Assembly (NCBI GenBank): GCA_030549495.1
Contig: JAUIRK010000894.1
Span: forward strand, 1-64,000
Reading direction: 5' to 3'
DNA length: 64,000 nt
Origin: Nectonema munidae
Taxonomy: Eukaryota > Nematomorpha > Nectonematoida > Nectonematidae
Shown: positions 1 to 9,743 of the stretch, one piece after another
Layout: every line of letters begins with the position of its first letter
Position numbering within the stretch: the stretch's first letter is position 1
Notes under the pieces: generated by a model
What the model was told of the DNA's origin: nothing
What the model saw: only the letters and a program-made list of their open reading frames with translations
Databases searched by the model: none
Program-made: the position numbers and the translations under genes

Positions 1-175
1 AGTGCGAACTTTTATAAGAGATGATAAGTGAAAATCAGTCAACCTAGTTCTCTGAGAAGTCTAAATCTACACTTATACATAAAATTATAATTAATAATAC
101 TGTAATGTGTGTGGGCCGCAAATCTGCTTGTAATGGGCCGCATGCGGCCCACGGGCCGCGTGTTTGACATGGCTG
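1..175. mobile_element. 3' end of a hAT-type element
   Basis: A GC-rich block at about 110-175 reads GGGCCGCATGCGGCCC, then GGGCCGCGTGTTTGACA, and ends in GGCTG. On the other strand it starts CAGCCATGTCAAACACGCGG. This resembles the invertebrate hAT terminus of the CAGGGGTGTCAAACATGCGGCC type known from memory. The rest of the element lies left of the window, so the 8-bp target duplication cannot be tested. No coding sequence is visible between 176 and 444. Confidence 0.5.
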
Positions 176-2241
176 CACTACATGGTTATGTTATATATAT
201 AGACTATGTCACTTTTTTTTTTAAATTTCAATGTCTTCTAATTTTAACAAAATTCAATGAAACTTGATAAAATTTGATACAATCAAAACATTTTTCTTCT
301 TAACACATATGTCAAGTTTCGTTGTTTTTTAAGACCCGCAGAAAATTACACGTGTTTAAAAATTTTCAACTTTATATACTATATATAGTGGCTAACGCTT
401 CTCTGGATAGGAAATGCCTCCGAAGCTTTGCCAAGCTATCGATATATAGGTTAATTAAACATAAATGTAAGGACATTTGAAATTTATTTAATATTCTCTA
501 TAAAAAATCAAAACGAGTATCCAAACTATGACACGAAAAGAATTAAACGTTGGAGTAAAAATAAATTCATTTCTTTCATTCTCTCCCACTCTGTCTAACG
601 GCAGAAATCACCTTGAAAAGAGAGAAGATGCGAGTTTTGTTGACATTTTTTGGAAGATATAAAATCTCACGCGGAATAAGTGTTGTTCACGTCTTGATAC
701 AAACTTTCGTATAAATTCGAAGAGTCAATGCTGATGATTCCTTAAAAAGCAAATTTATGATTTAAATATCAATACAAAACATTTTCTTCCTAACTTAAAG
801 AAATTTTACCATTTTTCTGTGGGTTATTTTTTACTTTGAGGAATCTATTTTAATGTTAATTTTTAAATTTTAAGTTCTATAAAACCTTTGACCGTTTAAA
901 AAGTAAAACAGTATTGTAAAAAGAAAGAACAAAATTGTAACAAGTATTTTCTATTTCACAATTCAAAAAGTTGCAAAGACAACTGTTATTTTGAAAGCAT
1001 ATATCTTTGCCAATTTATTAAGAAAAAGAATATGCACTTTAAATGGAAAAAACCTAAAATTAAAAATTGCATACACGTGATTATTTTTCAAATATTTGAA
1101 ATCTTGTTTAAAATGTAGGCCTTGAAGAAAGTTAAGCGTAAAAGAACGCTAAATAGCAATAAAAAATATAAAAAAGAGTAAAGATTTGCCTAAAACACCC
1201 AAATTTCATATGCTATAATTCAAATTTCAAAAATAAATATTCCGTTACGTGTACTGGCTTCCTTTTAGCAAAGATTATCAAAAATAGATAAAGAGTTAAA
1301 ATTGTAGGATATATACAAAGATTTCGGCGCTATAAAGCATTGGAATTGAACTAAATATTCGCCATCAATATATTAACTCTTCTAGTTAGTGGGAGCGATA
1401 GTTATGAACCATAAAGAGACTAAGTGATTTCCAAAATTTATTCACAGATAAAGGTAAATAGTCAATCAAATGTACGTTTAGCTGAGTGACAAGTAAAAAA
1501 CGAATTAAATGTCAAGTCAAGAAAATACCTTACTTAAGCGATACATTTTCTTTCAGAATAAAAAAATTCATAGCATTTCATGTGAGTCCTAAGTTTGGCG
1601 TTAATCTACGAAATTTATATGTTTGGCTTGATGTTTTGACATCCCGAAATTATAGCTACTCATGTAAATTATTTTGGAAAATATATAACTAAAAGTCATA
1701 AATTATAAAAAATATTTTTTTGTTTCAATCAAGAAATAAAATGAATGCCTGCTGCTTGTTATTCGTAAGTTCTCACATCGTCCGATAAGAATTACAAAAC
1801 GCTCCGTTGGGAGCGCTACACCCCTTCCCCAAAATTATTCTTTCATTTGGAGATCATTTGTTCCAATAAAAAGCGTTCCTTTTACGTTTCAGTAAAAGTA
1901 GTTTCATATTAAATATTTCCTTCATTCCTTAACTTTATTAGAAATAGGATGAAACGTAGAATACAACGATTGACAAAGGTCGTAAAGACGGAAATAATTT
2001 GTGCGTTATTTTCTATTTTTCATCCTATTTTTAATAAAGTTCAGGACAAAGACAATGTTAAGTGAAGGAGGCTCACTTGTTGAAAAAAATATGGACTTAT
2101 AATTTTAAAAATGAACTTAGCAAGATAAATAGTCTAAAAATTTTTAAAAGTATAAATCTAGATAAAGAAGTGCTTATCAAAATCGTACCAAATGAAAAAC
2201 AGGTCAACTTTGCGACGGGTTAAAAAGGAATAAGGGTATAC

Positions 2242-2420
2242 CTGCAACGCAAGCCGTCATGAAGCAAGCAATGTTCCCGGCTATCACAAACCCCACACCA
2301 ACTTTGGCGATCAAAGGCCAAAGAGATGAACAGAGCTGTGAAGCCACCAATACACACGCCCATCGATCCAATGTTCGCAAAGCCACACAGCGCATATATT
2401 GTGATTACCTGGCTTCTTGC
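2242..2420 (-). pseudogene. Frameshifted duplicate of CNT exon 11
   Basis: On the minus strand an acceptor (TTTTAG, then GCAAGAAGCCAG) opens a 179-bp match to CNT exon 11 at 34384-34564, which is 181 bp. The missing two bases are one GC in CACAGCGCTCTG, which reads CACAGCTCTG here. The first half therefore reads [13 protein letters not shown] in one frame, and the rest ([15 protein letters not shown], then CFMTACVAG) in another. No neighbouring CNT exons occur in this block, so it is an isolated broken exon carried by the segmental duplication. The region also has its own splice-like ends, which a gene finder could mistake for an exon. Confidence 0.9.
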
Positions 2421-2907
2421 CTAAAACACATTTAACATTTTATCGGTTGATTCACGCCAATCAAATTGCTTTGATGCGCATCTATTCTCTTCCTATGCCA
2501 GCGATTTGAATGGCAAAAGTTTTTGACGGGTATGTATGTCACTTTGACCACTAATATAGTCTTACAACTTTCCAGCTAAAGTCTATCTTATGCAACATAA
2601 ATAGAGACGGTTAGGTGTATTTTAGACAGACGTTTGTTGAGTCATATGATAAGAATTAGTATATGTTTTGTAGCCTTTTATAATTATGGTATACAAAATT
2701 GAATAATAGAAAAAAAACCTTTCCTTCCCCTAAAAACCGAAAAAGTAAAAAAAAAATGGGGGGTAAAGGAGAAAAAAAAAATTTTTAAAAGTAGTTTTAA
2801 CAATTTGATTCACCTTTCATCTTTGAATTACATAGACGATTTTTTGATTCTAAGTAGTTTAATATCAAATTAGTAAATGTTAACTGCTCTTTCTGACATA
2901 AAATCGG

Positions 2908-3119
2908 TTAAGCACTTTGAAACACCTCTGCCCAAATATATGAAAATCGTCGCCTTTAAATATATAATTATACAATGAAAAGAAAGCAGATGGGTTACAT
3001 TCTCGCTCTCCAAGGGTTTTGGAGCAAAAAATGCATCATGAAAATAATAGCTTAGAAGTTTATTGTAAAAATTGTTTCGCAAATTTAAAGGATGGAGTGG
3101 TAAAATGTTTTACAGATTA
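2908..3119 (+). mobile_element. TTAA-flanked short dispersed repeat, copy 1
   Basis: It starts TTAAGCACTTTGAAACACC and continues with the family core TATATGAAAATCGTCGCCTTTAAATATATAA, given here in parts: TATATGAAAATCGTC and TTTAAATATATAA. The 33.7-33.9 kb copy inside the inverted duplicate starts TTAAACGCTTTGAAACACC. See the TTAA repeat-family finding for the other members. Confidence 0.55.
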
Positions 3120-4519
3120 ATTTAATTGCAAGAAAATATGTTAGAGATTTTTTTAAAAAAGAAAAATTGTCAAAATGATTGACAGTTAGCTGGACATTTT
3201 AAGAAAGTTAATTTGTGATCACGACAGTTGGCCGTTTGAAAGACGCTCTGACAATTCACTTTTCTATATATATATATATAGATGGACTAACGTATTTTAC
3301 CTCCCCAGGCTGCCGTTGCATAGGAGGACATGCAAAATTTGGATTGATTTCTGCATTGACAAAATTAATTTAACATCCAAATCTAGAATTAAAAACTTAG
3401 AATTGCTATCTCCAACATCTTTAATTCTTTCTTTTTGCGTTTTTCATAGTCAAAAATATCGAAAGCATAAATATCAATTTGAAAAGTGCGCTTTTTTCGA
3501 ATAGAATTTAGACGAAGGCTGCAACCAGAAGTTAAAAAAATGAGGAGGCGCGGATGACAATAACACTAAAGATGCAATGATGTTTAAATATACCAATATA
3601 ACTAAGTTTCGAGAGATGTGCTATGAAATAAAACAAGTTAAGCAAATCAATTCTTCTTGGATATTATAAATCAATATACTATTGTACCATTATCTAAAAA
3701 TGTATAATTCATAATTCATAGAGACAAGATATTTTTGTCTTTCCATCTCCTTGGAGGAGATCTCAAAAAGTTCTTCAATCACCTAAGAGTGAAAAGCCTC
3801 ATGCACATTCACATTAGGTTAGCAGTAGAGTTGCAATCATTCTGAAAAAAATTTAAACACGTAAGATAATAGAAGTGGGATAAAATTTTAAAATTATTTC
3901 TTCAAAATAAATTTTTGAGGTTTTGGACATTGACAGGGTAAAAATTAGCTATGAATTTCTACAATTAAAAATTTTTTGAAAAATTAAAAAAAAACTGTAT
4001 TTTATTGGGTATAGAGGTGTTTTATGTTTGAGTGAAATAGCCTAGTATTGCTCAAAAAAGAGGGTATAAAATTAAAATAATTCAATAAGAAGGATTCAAT
4101 AAGGCACTCTAACTAATTTTAATTATTTCATATTTTGACTAATTCCACGACGAAATTTTTTTGTTTCTTTGCAGCAAATTAGAAACTAAATCATTTCAAT
4201 TTTTATTCATTTCGGAAATGAATCCTCATAAAAAGAAAATCTTTATAAATAAAATGAAAAAAATTTGCAAAATAATTAAAAATAGAAATAATTTGTTTCT
4301 GATAATAAAATTTTCATCGTGTAAATACTCTAAATATCAACCAATAAAAATGGTACATGTCAAGATAATATAAATATGACAAATAAAAATAAAACTAAGA
4401 AATAGTTGAAGGCTAGTTGATTTCCACACCACCCTTGAGGTACAACGTATATGGCGCATTAACTTTTTTTTAAGTGGAAGTATCCCCAGTAGGTATATCG
4501 TAACCACTGTTCATATTAA

Positions 4520-4740
4520 TACCCTTTTTATTTCTATTTTGTCTTTTTGGAATTCTATTTCGTATTTTTGCTATTCTCTTTGGTCCTTTTGAAATTCTCT
4601 TTACTTCGCCTTTAGTTAAAGTTGGGGGGGGGGGGGTTTGGAAAAGTAACTTTATTTAGGTAAGAAGAGTTATTCTATAGCAAAAAGAAGAAAATAGAAT
4701 TAGGAAAAGAAAAAATAGAACTAAAATTGGTATTTATTAC
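4520..4740 (-). repeat. 21-bp degenerate tandem repeat in the 3' flank
   Basis: On the + strand successive units read CTATTTTGTCTTTTTGGAATT, then CTATTTCGTATTTTTGCTATT, then CTCTTTGGTCCTTTTGAAATT, then CTCTTTACTTCGCC, each about 21 bp. The right palindrome arm has the mirrored block at 6440-6640. The repeats lie just downstream of each gene's stop codon, so they are probably 3'-UTR sequence. They are missing from the third gene copy at 16.9 kb, where the CATATT and TTTTAGCTC flanks are joined directly. Confidence 0.6.
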
Positions 4741-4744
4741 ATAT

Positions 4745-5299
4745 TTATTTTCTTAGCCCTTTTCTGTATTCTAAGCGAATCTGCCTCTGCAACTTCTTGT
4801 TTTCTTTCTTTTCTGCCTGGGCTCTCATGTTTTCTCGCTTCTTTTCATTCTTGATCGACTCCATTTTCTCCATTTTGCGTGTGCCTTCTTTCTCAATCTT
4901 AATGCATTTTGATTTGAAGGCTGAAAACGTTGCTTCACTATTTTGCACATTTTCTTTCTCCAGATTTTGACATTTCATTTCTTTCGCCTGTTCTTTTTTT
5001 CCTTTCAAGTTGTCCTTATTTTTGACATATTCAACGAAATTAGTCAAATGCTCTATCTTTTCCTTTTTAAATATTCGAATATCAATTTCTTGAACTTCTT
5101 CAACTTCCTCTTTAGGCTTATTCTCTTTTTTATCGAGTTGGCATTGTTTTGCCTTTGATTTCTTTTTTTTATTTTTCGAGCAATAATCAGAATTCTCGTA
5201 TTTGAAAAGTTCAATTCTTTCAATGCTCTTTCTTATATTTTCCCTGACTTCCCACAAGAAAGCGCAAGGCTCAATTATTGTGTTTCCCAGAGTGGCCAT
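4745..5299 (-). CDS. Lysine-rich coiled-coil protein, left palindrome gene
   Basis: An intact single-exon reading frame of 184 codons. The start chosen is the ATG at 5297-5299 (MATLGNTIIEPCAFLWE), because it is the first ATG shared with the partner gene at 5849; the frame is open further upstream but without an ATG. A short hydrophobic N-terminus (about residues 1-16) precedes a very basic, charged body rich in K, E, R and Q. The best conserved blocks between the two copies are KIEHLTNFVEYVKNKD, FKSKCIKIEKE and RENMRAQAEKKENKKLQ, and the C-terminus ends YRKGLRK. The body should form a long helix or coiled coil. AATAAA overlaps the stop codon. I do not recognise a family and assign no function. 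Confidence 0.6.
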   Translation of the reverse strand: MATLGNTIIEPCAFLWEVRENIRKSIERIELFKYENSDYCSKNKKKKSKAKQCQLDKKENKPKEEVEEVQEIDIRIFKKEKIEHLTNFVEYVKNKDNLKGKKEQAKEMKCQNLEKENVQNSEATFSAFKSKCIKIEKEGTRKMEKMESIKNEKKRENMRAQAEKKENKKLQRQIRLEYRKGLRK

Positions 5300-5848
5300 T
5301 ATCGTAGAGTGCTTTTTATAAAAGTGACAGTAAAACACTTTCTATAGTTATTAGAATACTCGTGGCAATTTCATTGGTCATAAAAAAAATTTCATTGGTT
5401 GATGTACGTTCGTAATATTACGCTAGTGGTTAAAGATGCGTCTGTTACCTTACGCAATTTATAACACAATTTTGTATATCCTCACATAATACAAATGAAA
5501 TGTAATCGTCTACAGAAACAGAACAAAAGGTTTGCATTTTTTAAAACATTTTTTTTAATTGATTTTATTGACTTTATTCGCCCTAGATATAAGCGCAAAC
5601 CTTGTGTTCTGTAGTTCTGTTTCATTTGTGGAATGTGACAAAATTGTGTTATAAATAGCGAAGATAACATACGCATCTTTACGCACTACGCGTAATATTA
5701 CGAACGATAAAAGACATGCGCATACATCAACCACATATAACGAATGAGATTTATTTTTTTATTTTTATGACCAATGAAATTGCCACGAGTTTTCTAATAA
5801 CTATTGAAAGTGTTTTACTGTCACTTTCTTAAAAAGCACTCTACGATA
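5300..5848. promoter_or_regulatory. Shared divergent promoter at the palindrome centre
   Basis: The only DNA between the two divergent start codons, and itself inverted around about 5568. Mirrored elements include ATTTATAACACAATTTTGT at 5456 against ACAAAATTGTGTTATAAAT at 5638, GTAATATTACG at 5410 and 5695, and ACCAATGAAATTGCCACGAG at 5769 with its complement at 5362. The mirrored TTATAAAT could act as TATA boxes, and ACCAATGAAAT resembles a CCAAT element. That these drive both genes is inference. Confidence 0.4.
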
Positions 5849-6436
5849 ATGGCCACGCTGGGAAACACAATAATTAAGGCTTGCGCTTTGTTATGGGAAA
5901 TAGTAATAAAAGCTTGCATTGCTATTTTTCTAAAACTCAAATTCTCATACGAAAAAGTCGAGGAAAATATAAGAAAGAGCATTGCAGGAAATGAACCTCA
6001 CAAATACAGGAATTCTGCTTGCTCAAAAAAGAAATCAAAGGCAAAACAATGCCAACTCGATAAAAAAGAGAAAGTTAAAGAAGTTCGAAAAGTTGATATT
6101 CAAAGATTAAAAAAGGAAAAGATAGAGCATTTGACTAATTTCGTTGAATATGTCAAAAATAAGGACTCTTACAAAGTCAATTTGAAAGGAAAAAAAGAAG
6201 AGGTGAAGGAAATGAATCTCAAGAAAGAAAATGTGCAAAATAGTGAAGGAAAGTTTTTAGCCTTCAAATCAAAATGCATTAAAATTGAGAAAGAAAGCAC
6301 ACGCAAAAAGGAAAAGATGAACTCGATCAAGAATGAAAAGAAGAGAGAAAACATGAGAGCCCAAGCAGAAAAGAAAGAAAACAAGAAGTTGCAGAAGCAA
6401 ATTCGCTTAGAATACAGAAAAGGGTTCAGAAAATAA
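5849..6436 (+). CDS. Lysine-rich coiled-coil protein, right palindrome gene
   Basis: An intact single-exon frame of 195 codons and the mirror partner of the gene at 4745-5299. The ATG at 5849 begins MATLGNTIIKACALLWE. It carries about 20 extra residues after position 17 (EIVIKACIAIFLKLKFS) that are absent from the left copy, giving a longer hydrophobic N-terminal stretch that might anchor it in a membrane or be a weak signal. The remainder matches block by block: KIEHLTNFVEYVKNKD, NVQNSE, FKSKCIKIEKES, RENMRAQAEKKENKK and YRKGFRK at the end. Length differences between the copies keep frame, which points to selection or recent gene conversion rather than decay. AATAAA overlaps the stop. No recognised family. 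Confidence 0.6.
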   Translation: MATLGNTIIKACALLWEIVIKACIAIFLKLKFSYEKVEENIRKSIAGNEPHKYRNSACSKKKSKAKQCQLDKKEKVKEVRKVDIQRLKKEKIEHLTNFVEYVKNKDSYKVNLKGKKEEVKEMNLKKENVQNSEGKFLAFKSKCIKIEKESTRKKEKMNSIKNEKKRENMRAQAEKKENKKLQKQIRLEYRKGFRK

Positions 6437-7020
6437 ATATATAATAAATACCAATTTTAGTTCTATTTTGTCTTTTCCTAATTCTATTTTATCTTTTTGC
6501 TATAGAATAACTCTCTTACCTAAATAAAGTTATTTTCCAAAAACTTTAAAAAGGCGAAGTAAACAGAATTTCAAAAGGACCAAAGAGAATAGCAAAAATA
6601 CGAAATAGAATTCCAAAAAGACAAAATAGAAATAAAAAGGGTATTAATATGAACAGTGGTTACGATATACCTACTGGGGATACTTCCACTTAAAAAAAAG
6701 TTAATGCGCCATATACGTTGTACCTCAAGGGTGGTGTGGAAATCAACTAGCCTTCAACTATTTCTTAGTTTTATTTTTATTTGTCATATTTATATTATCT
6801 TGACATGTACCATTTTTACTTTTTGATATTTTGAGTATTTACACGGTGAAAATATTATTTTGGCAGAAAATCAGAAACAGTATTTCTATTTTTAATTATT
6901 TTGCAAATAAATCTTATTTTTCTTCAATCTTTACAAACACCAAATTTATAGATTTTTAATTTTTTAATTTTATTTATAAAGATTTTTTATTCTATGAAGA
7001 TATATTTCCGAAATAATTAA

Positions 7021-8334
7021 AAACACCCTTATTCCTTTTTAACCCGTCGCAAATTTAACCTGTTTTTCATTTGGTACGATTTTGAGAACCACTTCTTTAT
7101 CTAGATTTATACTTTTAAAAATTTTTAAACTATTTATCTTGCTAAGTTCATTTTTGAAATTATAAGTCCATGTTTTTTTCAACAAGTGAGCCTCCTTCAC
7201 TTAACATTCTCTTTGTCCTGAACTTTATTAAAAATAGGATGAAAAATAGAAGATAACGCACAAATTATTTCCGTCTTTACGACCTTTGTCAATCGTTATT
7301 CTACGTTTCATCCAATTTCTAATAAAGTTAAGGAATGAAGGAAATATTTAATATGAAGCTACTGTTACGTGAAACGTAAAAGGAACGCTTTTTATTGGAA
7401 CAAAAAATCTCCAGATGAAATAATAATTTTGGGGGAAGGGTTGTAGCGCTCCCAACGGAGCGTTTTGTAATTCTTATCGGACGATGTGAGAACTTACGAA
7501 TAACAAGCAGCAGGCATTCATTTTATTTCTTGATTGAAATAAAAAAATATTTTGTATAATTTATGTCTTTTAGTTATATATTTTCCAAAATAATTTATAT
7601 GAGTAGCTATAAATTTGGAATGTCAAAACATCAAGACAAACATTTAAATTTCGTAGATTAACGCCAAACTTAGGACTCACATGAAATGCTATGAATTTTT
7701 TTATTCTGAAAGAAATTGTATTGCCTAAGTAAGGTATTTTCTTGACTTGACATTTAATTCGTTTTTTACTTGTCACTCAGCTAAACGTACATTTGATTGA
7801 CAATTTGCCTTTATCTGTGAATAAATTTTGGAAATCACTTAGTCTCTTTATGGTTCATAACTATCGCTCTCACTAACTAGAAGAGTTAATATATTGATGG
7901 GGATTATTTAGTTCAATTCCAATGCTTTATACCGCCGAAATCTTTGTATATATCCTGCAATTTTTACTCTTTATCTATTTTTGATAATCTTTACTAAAAG
8001 GAAGCCAGTACACGTAACGGAATATTTATTTTTAAAATTTGAATTATAGTATATGAAATTTGGGTGTTTTGGGCAAATCTTTACTCTTTTTTATATTTTT
8101 TATTGCTATTTAGCGTTCTTTTACGCTTAACTTTCTTCAGGGCCTACATTTTAAAAAGATTTCAAATATTTGAAAAATAATCACGTGTATGCCATTTTTA
8201 ATTTTAGCTTTTTTCCATTTAAAGTGCATATTCTTTTTCTTAATAAAGTGGCAAAGATATATGCTTTCAAAATAACAGTTGTCTTTGCAACTTTTTGAAT
8301 TGTGAAATAGAAAATTGCTTGTTACAATTTTGTT
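7021..8334 (+). repeat. Third, partial copy of the CNT exon-11 downstream DNA
   Basis: A direct copy of about 34567-35887. It starts just past the 3' end of exon 11 (ACACCCTTATTC) and stops at ACAATTTTGTT, beyond which the 35.9 kb copy continues and this one changes abruptly to hAT sequence. It includes the 68-codon frame seen at 1486-1692 (here 7570-7776, minus strand). Several variants are shared with the 35 kb copy against the 1-2 kb copy, for example CTATCGCTCTCACTAAC and ATGGGGATTATTTAG. It therefore has a different history from the inverted copy. Confidence 0.9.
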
Positions 8335-9546
8335 TCAAAATGTTTTTCTCAGAATTAGGATTTCAATTCTCTCGATTTCCACTAGTAGAAATCTTGTTTC
8401 AGATTATTTCGCAGACTTGATTGATCAAATAAAAAATAAATTGAAAGAAAAAAAAGTTTTTTTAATGCTCGATGAATGCACTCTTTGCGATGCGAGCTTT
8501 GTGAATGTTCTGATTGGCTCAATAGATATTCCAGAAAAAACATGGCTTGTCAAGTGTATATACGATTTGAAGAGAATGTTGACTCGAAAAGAATTGTTTG
8601 TGTTGGTGGTGATGTTTTAAGGGAGTTTAACGTTAAAAAAGAGAACTTTTTCTTGTTTTTAACCGATGCTGCTAAACGCTGGCCGAATATTGAAAATTAT
8701 GTATTCTAATTTGTTTCATATTTCATGCTTCGCACATTTAATTCAAAATTGTGCAATGAAAGTTATATCTTTGTATAAAGAAGTAGATGATCTCATTGCT
8801 AACATGAAACTCGCAACAATCAAAAATAAAAAAGCTGCCTTTAGAGAGATTGGTTTCCCTCCAACACCAATTATAACAAGATGGACGAGTTGGTTAGAAG
8901 CGGCTTCCTATTACTCTGATAAATTACCAGAAGTCAAAATAATTGTTAATTCTTTTAAAAGCAAAGATGGTGTCCTGGTTCAAAATGCCAAAAAAAAAGT
9001 GTTAACAATTCGTCACTTTATGAACAACACATAAATATTAAGCAAAATAATTACAATTTGGCAAAAATTATTCAAAAAATTGAATATTCGTCTTTTAGTA
9101 TCAAGGATGCAATGCAAATTTTTGATTCCATTCACTTTACTGAAGATGAGAGTAAAATCAAAAATTATTTAAAAAAAAGGCTTGAAATAGTGACTTTTTA
9201 AAAGTTTTGGAAATGAAAAACGAAAACATTTTCACCCAGTACTTACCTACTGCTTCAGAACTGTCAAGCAATAACATGTGCCGTCGACAGATCTTTTTCA
9301 ATATGCTTAAAAAGCTTCTGGCTAAAGAGAGAAATTTTTCTCCACATATAGCATAATTAACTATTTCATGTTTTATTATAATAGTTCTAAATAATTTAAA
9401 AAAAAAACTTTATTATACCTATATATATCTTTAAAGTCTAGACAAAAAAAGTTGTAAAAGAAAGGTCAATTTTTTTTTCCATAAAGTCAATTTTTTTTCT
9501 TTAAAAAGTCAATATTTTAAAAGTTTTAGGTCAATTTTTGTCTGCC
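8335..9546 (+). pseudogene. hAT (CGBP1-like) transposase relic
   Basis: Pieces of a hAT transposase in order but in shifting frames. They include KKVFLMLDECTLCDASFVN (RNase H-like core start, about 8450), LFLTDAA (8655), YSNLFHISCFAHLIQNC (8700), PIITRWTSWLEAASYYSD (8870) and, near 9280, the dimerisation motif resembling AVDRSF, followed by KKLLAKERNFSPH. At least three frame changes are needed between these pieces. The N-terminal zinc finger is missing. The likely 3' terminus is at 9546, where TCAATTTTTGTCTG reads CAGACAAAAATTGACC on the other strand. The same family lies tail-to-tail at 9744-11060. Its 5' edge coincides with the break in the segmental copy at 8334. Confidence 0.8.
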
Positions 9547-9743
9547 CTACTTATAACTGAATTGAATTAGTACACTCGTTCATCAAGAATTAAGCATCTA
9601 TGTAATCACTAGAAAAATACTGACATAAAAAAGTTGAAAAATTTGATATGACTTTATTAACTTAAAAAACAAAAAAATAGAACAAAAAAAAGCTTTTATA
9701 TAAAACGTTTATCTAACAAAATAAAATTTTTATTTTACGAAGA

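Larger units (their letters stand above)
445..4079 (-). repeat. Inverted copy of the CNT exon-11 locus
   Basis: The sequence is the reverse complement of about 32745-36377 over nearly its whole length. The match runs from an AT-rich TATATA junction near 445 to the AGAGGGTATAAAA block near 4075. Both copies carry CNT exon 11, the same 62-codon open frame (3316-3504 here, 33302-33490 on the opposite strand) and the same 68-codon frame (1486-1692 and 35122-35328). Alignment breaks at 2690-2870, where about 140 bp at 33970-34110 is replaced by a shorter purine-rich stretch. The copy at 33 kb sits at the right place in the CNT gene, so this one is taken as the derived duplicate. Confidence 0.93.
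4190..7015. repeat. 2.8 kb near-palindrome with two divergent genes
   Basis: The left half (about 4190-5545) and right half (about 5590-7015) are reverse complements. Examples: GTACAACGTATATGGCGCAT at 4440 against ATGCGCCATATACGTTGTAC at 6705, and AGGTATATCGTAACCACTG at 4492 against CAGTGGTTACGATATACCT at 6655. Homology runs through both coding regions and their 3' flanks and reaches within about 50 bp of a centre near 5568. It fades outward at the shared TTTCCGAAAT block (4215, 7005). Indels between arms inside the coding regions are multiples of three. A G-run at 4624-4636 in the left 3' flank is absent from the right arm. Confidence 0.93.

Noticed and set aside
1486-1692. 68-codon frame present in three copies (also 7570-7776 and 35122-35328)
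   Set aside because: It follows the segmental copies and changes residues freely; no start context or family.
3316-3504. 62-codon frame conserved almost perfectly with 33302-33490
   Set aside because: Both lie in the recent 3.6 kb duplication, so the match reflects shared DNA rather than selection. There is no family similarity and no splice context.
4943-5158. Hydrophobic + strand frame rich in Phe and Leu (also the mirror at 6169-6384)
   Set aside because: Antisense shadow of the lysine-rich genes: AAA/AAG codons read as TTT/CTT.
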